From positions 1,428,501 to 1,492,500 of the forward strand of contig NC_087105.1 in NCBI RefSeq assembly GCF_963855985.1: a stretch of 64,000 nucleotides of DNA, written 5' to 3'. The notes beneath the pieces were generated by a model. That model worked only from the letters and a program-made list of their open reading frames with translations, did no database searches and was not told the origin of the DNA. Shown here in pieces: positions 44,493-54,527 of the stretch; position 1 is the first letter of the stretch, and each line of letters opens with the position of its first letter. The position numbers and the translations under genes are program-made. Origin of the DNA: Ostrinia nubilalis (taxonomy: Eukaryota > Arthropoda > Insecta > Lepidoptera > Crambidae).

Positions 44493-45595
44493 CAGTGTGA
44501 GTCACGTTAAAGTGTACATATGAAAATAGATGAAACTAGACCTATTTTTATCGACAAAAAAGAGGTCAAAATTTTTTTGAGATTTTTTTTTTATTTTTTT
44601 TAGATTTCTTTTTCTTCCAATTACTTGTTGTAAAGAAAACGTAATAACTTTTAAACTAAGCGGTATATCCTGATAAAATAAAAACAGTAATAATGCTAAA
44701 TAACAGGCGATACTAAAAAAATACATTAAATACACAAAAAAGGCCTACAAATAATAAAAAATGATACTTTTTGAAAAAAAATTGCTTTTAAATTCGTGTT
44801 TTTTTAGTTATTTGATAAATTTCTCAAAAAATGCCCCTATAACCGGTGGTTTTTATTACTTTGTATTATTCTCTATCGTATTACCTTCGTAAAACCAAAA
44901 ATCACATGTCTCTATCCCTATCACAACGTTTGCAATGATCATTTGAACAAAGGCCTGCCACAACATTATTCTCCGCTACAGGTAGAGACAATTTTAATTT
45001 TAACTAAAATGCTTATTTTACTTCGAAATCTTTTGTTTTTATTTGAAATCTAACTTGTCTTTATCAAAATTACAAATCTAGAGCCATTTTCAGTTTCGTT
45101 GTTAACGAAGCGTTGAATGGCGCGCCCGGAGAGGCTTAGTTCAAACGATCATTGCAAACGTTGTGATAGGGATAGAGACATGCGATTTTTGGTTTTACGA
45201 AGGTAATACGATAGAGAATAATACAAAGTAATAAAAACCACCGGTTATACGGGCATTTTTTAGAGAAATTTATCAAATAACCAAAAGAACACGAATTTAA
45301 AAGCAATTTTTTTTTCAAAAATTATCATTTTTTATTATTTGTAGGCCTTTTTTGTGTATTTTATGTATTTTTTAGTATCACCTGTTATTTAGCATTATGA
45401 CTGTTTTTATTTTATCAGGATATACCGCTTAGTTTAAAAGTTATTACGTTTTCTTTACAATAAGTAATTGGAAGAAAAAAAAATCTAAAAAAAATAAAAA
45501 AAAAATCTCAAAAAATTTTTGACCTCTTTTTTGTCGATAAAAATAGGTCTAGTTTCATCTATTTTCATATGTGCACTTTAACGTGACTCACACTG
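44493..45595. mobile_element. Long-hairpin TA-flanked element, copy 2
   Basis: Starts CAGTGTGAGTCACGTTAAAG and ends with its inverse CTTTAACGTGACTCACACTG, flanked by TA (44491-44492, 45596-45597); 1103 bp. Arms about 450 bp. The centre (about 44940-45150) is a different sequence from copy 1 (GCGCGCCCGGAGAGGCTTAG), itself bounded by GATCATTTGAAC / GTTCAAACGATC-type inverted bases. Confidence 0.85.
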
Positions 45596-45732
45596 TATGT
45601 ATAAGTAACCGGCTTTTTAAAACTTTTCTTAAAAAATAGTAAAATTAATGTAATATTCGAATGGCCACATCACTTGTGTAACGAAAAATTACTTCTATGC
45701 GACTGTAGCGCCCTGGTACTTTTGCTTTCAAT

Positions 45733-46506
45733 GGGTGCGTGACAGTTTATATAAGTTTATATGATATAAATTCATTTCAATAACGTTCATATTGTATAAT
45801 AAACGTATGTTATAATAACACTTGATATAATTTTTTAACATATAATGTTTACTTCATATAATGAATCATTTCTAATAATGTCATTTCAGATACCAATCAA
45901 AACGCATAAAGACATTTGATATAAACCTTACTTAATCTAAGACTCATTTGATGTAATTTTGTTTAATATAAATAATATTTCATATAATCATTACATAAAA
46001 TAAATATTATTTGTTATAACGACTATTTGGTATACTCTTTAATTGATATAATTTCTGATAGATATAACTTTTAGTATGTTCTTCTTTAGCTTGACTTATA
46101 AATGACGTTAGTGACAAAAACGAATCGCCGTAAAACCGACTCCACGTAGTCTTGTCTGCCCTACCCCTAGAGTGTAATTTAGAAGCGCGTAGGCACGGAG
46201 GGGCGAGGCGGCCCGCGGGCTGAGGAGCAGGTGGCTGGAAGCGAGGCGCCGCGGCTGAGGCTGGCCGGCGAAGCCGGCCAGCAAGCCGAAGACGCGGTGT
46301 CGAGCGAAAGCCATCTGCGACGATTAGCACGCGAGGGACCGCCAGAGCCCCGCAGTGCCGGAGCCGTGACAGAAGTCTCAAGTTTTTAGTCAAATTTGCA
46401 TGCCTGCTTGCTTGCTTGCTTGCCTGCTTGCCTGCTTGCCTGCTTGCATGCTGCATGCCTGCTTGCCTGCTTGCTTGCATGCTTGCCTGCTTGCTTGCTT
46501 GCTAGC

Positions 46507-46542
<36 letters not shown>

Positions 46543-47030
46543 CTGCTTGCTTGCCTGCTTGCTAGCTTGCTTGCTAGCTTGCTTGCTAGCTTGCTTGCTA
46601 GCTTGCTTGCCTGCTTCTTGCCTGCATGCTAGCTTGCTTGCTAGCTTGCTTGCTTGCTCGTTTGCTAGCTTGCTTGCTGCATGCAATGCTTATTATAAGA
46701 ATTGAACTTCATATAAAATTATTATTTTTATATGATTTAAGTTTTAAAGGAAAAGAATTTTATCTCATTTGATTGTTAGACATTTTATTTTTATATGATT
46801 TGAATGTTATTTGTTTTAAATAGTATACATTGTAAGTTTTATAGAAAATATTCTTTATATCAAACCATTTTATATCAGTTGTTAGTTATTTGTCTTAAAA
46901 TTATTCGTTTTAAAATTATATTATTCGTTTATTATAGTAAATAATTATTATATTAAATGATTTTATATAATTTGATGTTATATCCTCTAAGTATTATATG
47001 ATATGTAGTTATATCATACATTACACACCC
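45733..47030. mobile_element. 1.3-kb element with 9-bp TSD, built of AT minisatellite and TTGC microsatellite
   Basis: Ends GGGTGCGTGACAGTTTATAT and, inverted, GGGTGTGTAATGTATGATAT. The 9-bp duplication GCTTTCAAT flanks it (45724-45732, 47031-47039) and interrupts the CCTGGTACT..GCTTTCAATGGATTAGG module. Both flanks of the interior are degenerate ATTTGATATAAT-type repeats. The core is GC-rich (46090-46390) followed by the TTGC repeat. No ORF of value. Confidence 0.75.
46398..46690. repeat. Interrupted TTGC/TTGCC/TAGC microsatellite
   Basis: About 290 bp of GCTTGCTTGCTTGCCTGCTT-type sequence with CCTG and CTAG variants. It keeps several frames open (Cys-Leu-Leu-Ala or Lys-Gln-Ala-Ser repeats), none a real protein. 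Confidence 0.9.
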
Positions 47031-47098
47031 GCTTTCAATGGATTAGGAAAACTGCTTGTTTGCGTTTTGCTGCTATATTCAAATTCAAACCTATTCAA

Positions 47099-47280
47099 AC
47101 CTGAGCGATATTCGCTGCCGCTGTGGGTAGAGGTACATACCGCGCGGGTTTCGCTCAGGTATTTAGTATCAAGTACCGCGGCTAGAGCGACCTGAGCGAT
47201 ATTCGCTGCCGCTGTGGGTAGAGGTACATACCGCGCGGGTTTCGCTCAGGTATTTAGTATCAAGTACCGCGGCTAGAGCG
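47099..47280. repeat. Perfect 91-bp tandem duplication
   Basis: 47099-47189 and 47190-47280 are identical as far as I can read. Each unit starts ACCTGAGCGATATTCGCTGC and contains the inverse TCGCTCAGGT, so each can fold with a 10-bp stem. A diverged continuation (GCCGCAGACGGTAGCGAATA) follows. Confidence 0.9.
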
Positions 47281-50144
47281 TTTTCTCTGCCGCAGACGGT
47301 AGCGAATACCGCTTAGGTCTAATTACGCCTTCAGTGAGGTATGGGAGCGGCATGGGAAGGTGTTTTAAGACGTCAAACGCCAGCGAGACTTCAGATATGC
47401 TTCAGATTTGTATGCTCTGTCACGTTATAATATGTCAATGTCACCCCTCCCGTGTCGCTTCCATACTTCAGGCAATGACTGAGTAAAGCTGGACCTATAG
47501 CTTGGCCATTTTTACTGAAAAATATGATGCCAGGTACTAATACGTGTGAAGGTTGGGGTTATTTTACTAACATAAGTGGAAACATGCTAGGCACGTAGCT
47601 CAAGCATTTGGTCAAATAAATACTAACGATTTATGTATTACAGTATTAGAGGCCGGTAGATCTATTCTCATGAATAAAACACTGTACTCGTATACTTAAC
47701 TTTCACATTATATTGCCATAATTTAGATACATTCATCACTTAGCACAAAAGCGCGGGGAGTCGTCATCGCGCGTCCCTCTATTCTCACGATTGATTCTAG
47801 TGTGACATTGACGTAATGTCAATGTCACTATGACAACAGCTCCTTGGCTATAACGATACCGTTATTTTGACGTTTTAGATTTTTCACAATATTAACAGTA
47901 GATAGAGCCTACGAGCTTTTCAAGTACGGGACTATTGAGTATTTGTGTCCGCTATAGCACAGGCTATAGCAAGATCAATAATATATAATATATCAACTGG
48001 CTTGCACCCTAAGTTATTTATTAAAATAATCTGGATTAGTGGCGGGCTGTTAATTTCGAGGTAGGCACAATGAATTTATTTATTTAATTTTTTTATTTAA
48101 GGCACAGTTACAGAGAACAAACAATAACAATACAATTAACACAACAACATAGCACAATATTAAGTCTGAACTCCGATTTCAGGATCAGTAACCAGTTTTT
48201 AGACATCTTGTATATTTTAGATATAATCGAGTGAGATCACTTATCGTTTCCACCCCGTATGCACGTTCTTGTAGGTATTTTCAAATGTCTGAAAACATAT
48301 CCATGTACTCGTATACCTATATGTACGAGTATATTAGGTACTGTATGTCTGTCACAGAGAAACACGAGAGCGAATCGCGATAGTGAAATAACAACGCTTC
48401 TATTTACCAGGATAGCATAAATTGACGGATCCTCAGTTTCTGAGCCGAGCGTTTCTTGGGGGGAGGGGAGGGGGCTAGGGTTGACAAATGGGGCGCTCCG
48501 AGCATCCGCGAGCGATACAATCGGTGCGTTGCTTACTGTGCTCCGTTGTAGGAAAAAAGGTAGGGCTGTCGCTTGGTTGAATATTGTTTTCAAAATAATT
48601 TTGACGTTCCAAATTTTTTGTCACACTCACGAAGTTTGTCTAACGTTCCACCAAATAACTACCCTGTATAATTTATCATATCATGATACTTTCATATATC
48701 AGTAATTATTTTTAATTTAATTACTTTCAAATAATAGAAACGGAAAGGCAACACTACCGTCATTTACTGTCGGACGGTCGACCTCTTGAGATATTTAATT
48801 TGACAGCTGTATTAGATAGTGCAGTCAATCTAGATAACTTTGGCTATCAGTATAATATTAGCTCAAAATTATATTTTGGCCAGAATATATTAAAAATATA
48901 TTAAACACACTAAAAATGATTTAGAACACTTCCAATTGACAGATAGATTCAGGTCGCTTCTAATGTACTTATTACAGAGCGGGCGCCTTTTTGGCACGAG
49001 ATACTATGTTTAATGTAATGTTGTGTGTTTAATGTTTTTTTTGTTTTCTATTCTTTTATTTGTTCGTTTTCATTTGTGTTTTCGTGTCAAATAAAGGTTT
49101 TTCTATTCTATTCTAATGTACTGGACATAACTTTTATACTGACGAATCAATATTCTCTACGAAGCTCAGAAAAGTATTTTATTCTTATTTTTTATTTTCC
49201 ATTCCCAGTCCCGGCAGCCCTGCGGCACGCGTCACTGGACTCGTCCCGCCGTACCATTACTCACTGTCGGTAGCCATTTTCGTTCGCCCCGCCCGCTACG
49301 CGCTACGGGCTACGCCGTAGCTGCCGTAGACTGCCTCGCTGCTCCTGCTGCCCTGGTATTTCTACTTTAATTAATACTTTGTAATCAACGTTTTGATAAT
49401 TAACTGTCACATAGTACTTTAATTGTGTAGTGGTATTTAATTTAGCATTAAACATAGTTGGCTAGAATTACTTGGTTAAATAAATAATCTTAACTTACCC
49501 AAGAAAGTTTACAGCAATGCAATGAAAGTTATTTGCTTTCACTAAACAATCAACACGTTATCTATTTTTTACTTTAATTAATGATCACGTTATGATCTTT
49601 TTCTCATAATATGCTACCACAATAACAGTTGTAGTATTGCATACAGCTGATTACCTGATTTTGTTCACGATTACTAATAAAATGTTCAATCTTAACTTAT
49701 GATTAAAGTAAGGTATGATTGAGCGGAATCATATTACTTGAACATTACATATAAATATTTTTTTTTTAGAAATGGAAAATGGGATATCCATTAATTAGAA
49801 ATGAAACAGTTCCTTTTAGATGCGAGTGTATCTATCTAATGATAGTGTGATATTTAGGCGATTTGTGCAGAAAACCAAGGAAAGGTTCGCAACAAATGCG
49901 CCTGTTTATCCCCTTCCCACAAATGTATTTTAACCCAAAGTATTTGGTAAACTCGTCACGAGACCAGTCGACTGAACGCAAAGTTTTGTGCAAAATATAT
50001 CCAAAACTTATGCCCTTCGTACATAAATAAGGCTACGATTTTGGTCTTTAGTACCAATGAGTCAGTAACTAATGAACAAAAGGTCAGTGGCGTTTTGACA
50101 GTAAACAATCAACAACCTTGAGAAGTCTATTCTTAATTTCAAAC
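47281..50144. other. Spacer with a LINE tail and scattered modules
   Basis: 48980-49125 is a LINE 3' end (GTCAAATAAAGGTTTTTCTA TTCTATTCTA, split). 49255-49375 is GC-rich with a diverged CCTGGTATT module. No gene; the open frame on - at 48237-48593 has no recognisable content. Confidence 0.35.
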
Positions 50145-50300
50145 TCTTCCCATGTTCTTCTGATTAATTTCGTTGCGGGTCCAATGACAGTTTAACTTTT
50201 CAGACAAACTTGGCCTTCACTGGTTGGGTTTTATTGGCGGTCAAGCTGTAGATCCTGGCTACACAGGAGTTGCAGCGGTGGGAACGAGAGGTGGGAATAT
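50145..50300. repeat. Uninterrupted copy of the dispersed repeat split at 17.2-18.3 kb
   Basis: CATGTTCTTCTGATTAATTT .. CAATGACAGTTTAAC directly continues to CACTGGTTGGGTTTTATTGG .. GCAGCGGTGGGAACGAGAGG, the empty-site form. Confidence 0.7.
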
Positions 50301-53300
50301 TCCCGTTTTGCGTACCCTTGTGTACGAAGGGCCTTAGGTGTCTTGAATGTTGTGTTTGGACAGGTGTAGACAGGTAAGCTGTCAGTCAGGGTGTGTAGGC
50401 AACTCGGTGAAAGGTGTATTGTGGTAACATTTTGTTCATAATTCCCATTTATTGGATTATTTGGATGTTTCAATTGAAGTATTTTTTTCTATTTTCCTAC
50501 ATTAACAATATTAAGGACTTAAGCAGGTCATCGAAACCTACATAACAAGGTCATCATCAATTATTATGACAAGGTATCGCTTTAAAAATAACTAAAGATA
50601 AATCGTAAATGACATGCACATTTATGTAGGTCAGATTTTTTCAAGAAATGAATGATATTGAACTAGGGATTTTACGTGTAAGTGTAAAAGGTGTGTGAAA
50701 TGCAAAAATGAAACAAGACATTTTTTTTAGGTTTTAATATTTTTTACACAATTCGTAGCATTCATAATGCCGACACAGTTCCGCCAGTGTTCTCACGTCT
50801 CGTCAGCGCAGGTGTTACTATATCTTTATATTATATAAACCAGTTCACTATCCATGTATATTTTATATTTATAATAATATGTACCTCGCCGAAATTATAC
50901 AATACAAATATATAATTAACTTTGTCTCGAACCATTCAGTAATTGAAACTTTCCGCTGACCGACGCACATGTCCTTTAGTAGCTATATTTACAATAACTT
51001 CATGACTTTCAAATCATTATATATAATGTACATATACATATATAATAAAGAGAAAAATCAAAATAAAATTCTTCAATTAATACATTAATACCTAACAACT
51101 ACTATTTAAGATTTTTCTCTTAATAAAAATATATTACACGCAATGCAAATAACAATAATAAAAGGGAAATATCAACAAAGTCGGGTGTTGCGAAAGTATT
51201 ATTCCGAAATTATTGACCTTTTTAATACTGAGACTTCACTGGAAAATAAACGGTAATATACAAAGTAAAAGAGACGTTATATATAATTTGATAAGTATAT
51301 TTACAAAAGATAACAAACTTTCTTTTAATATGAGACACTAAGTTGTGGTGTGCTTTTCCCGCCGATGGTCGTTGCGGTCGCCATTTTGTTTTACTCGTTC
51401 GTTAAAATGGAAGCCGCGTCGGGTGGGACTCGACCGCAACACGAGGCTCGCCGGGAAAATCACTTCACAGGTGATTCGCAAGACAATATGGTGGTTTTAA
51501 TTATCCTAGAATAAAGCTTGTTTCCGGATAACTCATTCCGCTATCAAAGTTAACCGTAGCTAGGACCATCGACATAATAGCTCCCGTTCGTATACATATC
51601 ATAAGGCTGTAATGCGGTGCATTACCGTAACGTATTCTCATGATTATTTAGAATTATTAGGCCACCGGGCCGCGTGTCGCCGGAGACATTTTAGTATTCG
51701 TATATTGCCTTCTTGGTAAACGCGACGATCCGCGGACCCGGCGGCTTGTAATCTAGGAGAAGCTCACAATACTTATCATCAGTCACAAAAATCACACGAT
51801 TCATGTTTCCATTTAACATCTATGCGAAAGGCCCAGGGCGGGCGGGGAACCCTATCCCTTAATATTGGTTCCGTTCAGTTGAACACGCGTCCGCCGCCCG
51901 CCCTGCGCCCTTCGGCAGTCAGAACAATTAAAAATTTATGGTCACCTGGTAACGTAGAAGGCAATCAATGTCCAAATGAATACCTGATATTCACAAGACA
52001 AAATATACCTAAAAATCTCTTTTTCAACATTGTAAAATATCATTTCGTATTCGTATACATCGGTTACAAATTGTGCTACATCGTGAACACGAAGGCAAGT
52101 GAAACAATGATATCGGGATCACAATATCATTAATATAGTTAATAAATATATATTCAAAGATATGTATTCGACCTGTAACGCAAAATCACGAAACTACGCG
52201 GACAATTAAAATTATGTATGAAGAAATTGACGTTCAGCTAGAAGTACGTTTGAGCTTGATTGTGGTTCAATAAATTAGTTGTAGGTAACAGAAGCAACAC
52301 GAAACAATACCCAGTATACAAACTGTCGGTTATGAAAGGTACGAGGGCGTGCGCCAACTATATTGGCAACGTCCGTATACAAAATGGTGTCTAATTAGTA
52401 TTGTTTAATATTTAATGAAATTGAAATTTTGAGAAATATTTTTTGCTAATTATTCCGCTTATAAAATAGTATTTTCGTTAACAAAAAGTTTTTCTCAAAA
52501 TAATGCAAATTGATAGATAAATTGAAAACAAGCAAAGTGTGCGGCGCACGCCCCGCAGAACAAAAGCCGTCGTCGTACCAACTCATGCGCATCCTTAAAA
52601 TTCCCGTTGCTATTACCGCCTGTCCACTGCGTCCCTAGTACTTCCAGTGATTGTTACAACTTACAACTATTCAATTATTTATATTTACGTAATAACAATA
52701 CACAATTAGCTATAAATATTTATACGATAACTATATTAAACCATTTTTATTGTTACATTCCTCTTTGCTCCTATTGTTTCGAGTGATAAAACTGTTTATT
52801 TATTTATATTAGGTGATTGCACCAGTTATATTACAGCGTCCAGTGTCACTCGTTATTTTACATTTAATTTAAACATTAAAGTTGACTTTAAATCTTATTT
52901 TAGGAGATCGTATACTGTTTCAAATATTACAAAATTGTTTTGTTTATGTACATTAGCGTAGTTGTCTCCTGTATATCACTTGGCGAGCGCGCGCTGCCCG
53001 CGGGGCCGAGCGGGAGTCGTGCGGGTGTCGAGCGGGTGTCGCGCGTGTGTCGCGCGGGTGTCGCGCGTGTGTCGCGCGGGTGTCGCGCGTGTGTCGCGCG
53101 GGTGTCGCGCGGGAGTCGCGCGGCTGCCGAGCGGGTGTCGCGCTGGTCTACCGAGCGCCGAGCGGCCGCGCGCCTTGCCAAACGGTGTCACTGTTATTCA
53201 TATCTGAAAATGAAAAAGATTATTAGATATTGATTCAGTGAGAAATACTTTTTTGGTATTTAACCAGTTGGAAGTCACTAAAACTTATTAGTAAATAAAA

Positions 53301-53541
53301 TAAAATGTTATTTGCCAGTAAGAGCGCATTCACATTAGGGCGTTAGAAGCGCGACAGCAGCGCGGCAGCGGCGTTTTTATAATGTGAAGGCATGCATCCG
53401 CTGTCACATAGTATGAAATTTTCGGAAACGCGTCTGTCGCGCGTTTATCGTGCTGTTAAATCGCTTAAATGTGAAAGTGGTCTATAAATCAAATAGGTCA
53501 CATAATGGGTAGTCTTTTTCTTCTAAAGTGTATCTTGGACA
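50301..53541 (-). other. 3' flank of homothorax, possibly including its 3' UTR
   Basis: Mostly single-copy, AT-rich, with ATTTA-type and TATA-type runs. Reverse-strand poly(A) signals (TTTATT on +) lie at about 52735 and 52795-52805, giving a 3' UTR of about 1.6 kb if used; it could be longer. A GC minisatellite is at 53009-53150 and a repeat-like block (GCGCATTCACATTAGGGCGT) at 53330-53490. No coding region. Confidence 0.35.
53009..53150. repeat. GC-rich 10/20-bp minisatellite
   Basis: GGGTGTCGCGCGTGTGTCGC units with a 10-bp sub-period, about 13 sub-units, edges diverging to GGGAGTCGTGC and GGCTGCCGAGC. Several frames on both strands stay open because of the composition. Confidence 0.85.
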
Positions 53542-53610
53542 GTGCATCATCTGCTGCCCGTCCATCATGTAGCCCTGGTCGCCCGGGCTGTCGCGGACTA
53601 CACGCTTCAC
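53542..53610 (-). pseudogene. hth tail copy, leftmost, partial
   Basis: Holds only the start of a unit (reverse of ..GCATCATCTGCTGCCCGTCC ATCATGTAGCCCTGG). It has a 3-bp loss in CCCATGG, so the Met of MGYMM is gone. Confidence 0.7.
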
Positions 53611-53763
53611 TTACATGTACAATGTGCATTAGAGATGGTGCCCGTAGTAGTCCGCCGGGTAGTGCGCGTAGCCCTGGTGGAAGGCGGGGTCGGTGGCCGG
53701 CCGGTGCATCATCTGCTGTCCGTCCATCATGTAGCCCATGGTCGCCCGGGCTGTCGTGGACTA
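53611..53763 (-). pseudogene. hth tail copy A, full coding tail
   Basis: Encodes MGYMMDGQQMMHRPATDP through YYGHHL with stop at 53629-53631, same as the authentic exon. Upstream of the Met it has the array junction instead of the exon start, and a MITE is inserted next to it. Confidence 0.75.
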
Positions 53764-53937
53764 AAGCCTGGTCCGTGAGCACGTAGAATTTTGTCCAATG
53801 ACCCCAAGCTACCCATCCTTATCGCTCGCGCGTAATTATGTTGCTGTCGCGCTCGCACACTCACTGCGGGCGCCCGTCACAAGGATGGGTAGCTTGGGGT
53901 CATTGGACAAAATTCTACGTGCACACGGACCAGGCTT
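53764..53937. mobile_element. MITE inserted in the hth array
   Basis: TIRs of about 57 bp: AAGCCTGGTCCGTGAGCACG .. ACCCCAAGCTACCCATCCTT and inverse, flanked by TA (53762-53763, 53938-53939). The centre is ATCGCTCGCGCGTAATTATG-type. A Tc1/mariner-like MITE; inserted after the array formed. Confidence 0.85.
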
Positions 53938-53950
53938 TAGACGCTTCAAC

Positions 53951-54052
53951 TTACATGTACAATGTGCATTAGAGATGGTGCCCGTAGTAATCTGCTGTCC
54001 GTCCATCATGTAGCCCATGGTCGCCCGGGCTGTCGTGGACTACACGCTTCAC
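53951..54052 (-). pseudogene. hth tail copy B, 61-bp deletion
   Basis: Reads MGYMMDGQQ then shifts frame (ITTGTIS..) because 61 bp are missing. Confidence 0.75.
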
Positions 54053-54188
54053 TTACATGTACAATGTGCATTAGAGATGGTGCCCGTAGTAGTGGAAGGC
54101 GGGGTCGGTGGCCGGCCGGTGCATCATCTGCTGTCCGTCCATCAGGTAGCCCATGGTCGCCCAGGCTGTCGCGGACTACACGCTTCAC
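54053..54188 (-). pseudogene. hth tail copy C, 27-bp in-frame deletion
   Basis: Nine codons (QGYAHYPAD region) are missing in frame, so the tail ends DPAFHYYGHHL. CATGATG is changed to CCTGATG, giving MGYLMDG. Confidence 0.75.
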
Positions 54189-54351
54189 TTACATGTACAA
54201 TGTGCATTAGAGATGGTGCCCGTAGTAGTCCGCCGGGTAGTGCGCGTAGCCCTGGTGGAAGGCGGGGTCGGTGGCCGGCCGGTGCATCATCTGCTGTCCG
54301 TCCATCAGGTAGCCCATGGTCGCCCAGGCTGTCGCGGACTACACGCTTCAC
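54189..54351 (-). pseudogene. hth tail copy D, full length
   Basis: 163-bp unit adjacent to the authentic exon, stop at 54207-54209, tail MGYLMDGQQMMHRPATDP .. YYGHHL. A phase-matched AG (GCGACAG, then CC TGG GCG ACC ATG) precedes the coding part, but the donor-to-acceptor distance from the next unit would be only 27 nt. Confidence 0.75.
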
Positions 54352-54369
54352 TTACATGTACAATGTGCA

Positions 54370-54527
54370 TTAGAGATGGTGCCCGTAGTAGTCCGCCGGG
54401 TAGTGCGCGTAGCCCTGGTGGAAGGCGGGGTCGGTGGCCGGCCGGTGCATCATCTGCTGTCCGTCCATCATGTAGCCCATGGTCGCCTCGGGGCTGTACG
54501 CGCCGCTCGGGCCCGCGTGCGGGAACA
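54370..54527 (-). CDS. hth: homothorax (MEIS/TALE homeodomain protein), last coding exon
   Basis: Homothorax is the nuclear cofactor that binds Extradenticle and Hox proteins in patterning. This exon carries only the C-terminal tail after the homeodomain. On - the acceptor TTCTATCCCGCAG is followed by a split codon (TG), then 51 codons and TAA at 54370-54372. The tail reads FPHAGPSGAYSPEAT, MGYMMDGQQMMHRPATDP, AFHQGYAHYPADYYGHHL. It closely matches my memory of the insect Hth ending (..HPGPSG.., MGYMMD-QMMHRP, DP-FHQGY-HYP, YYG-HL-stop). The upstream partial codon would give Val if the previous exon ends in G, fitting the ..QSNRA-V.. join known in Hth. Homeodomain and MEIS domains must lie right of 64000. 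Diverged copies of this exon follow in tandem downstream. Confidence 0.93.

Larger units (their letters stand above)
53542..54369 (-). repeat. Tandem array of hth terminal-exon copies (unit 163 bp)
   Basis: Directly downstream of the authentic hth last exon, its final 36 codons plus stop and about 35 bp of 3' sequence are repeated. The marker ATTACATGTACAATGTGCAT-type sequence (TTACATGTACAATG) sits at 53611, 53951, 54053, 54189 and 54352. Spacings are 340, 102, 136 and 163. The basic unit is 163 bp; 136 is a 27-bp deletion, 102 a 61-bp deletion, and 340 is two events (unit plus a 174-bp MITE). Copies differ by point changes, so a simple assembly stutter is unlikely. Confidence 0.9.

Noticed and set aside
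46390..46705. Long open frames of Cys-Leu-Leu-Ala and Lys-Gln-Ala-Ser repeats
   Set aside because: Direct translation of the TTGC microsatellite in several frames and both strands.
48237..48593. 118-codon frame on -
   Set aside because: No domain, no splice context, composition as in surrounding repeats.
52927..53233. Open frames rich in Arg/Val/Ala or Thr/Arg on both strands
   Set aside because: By-product of the stop-free GTGTCGCGCG minisatellite.
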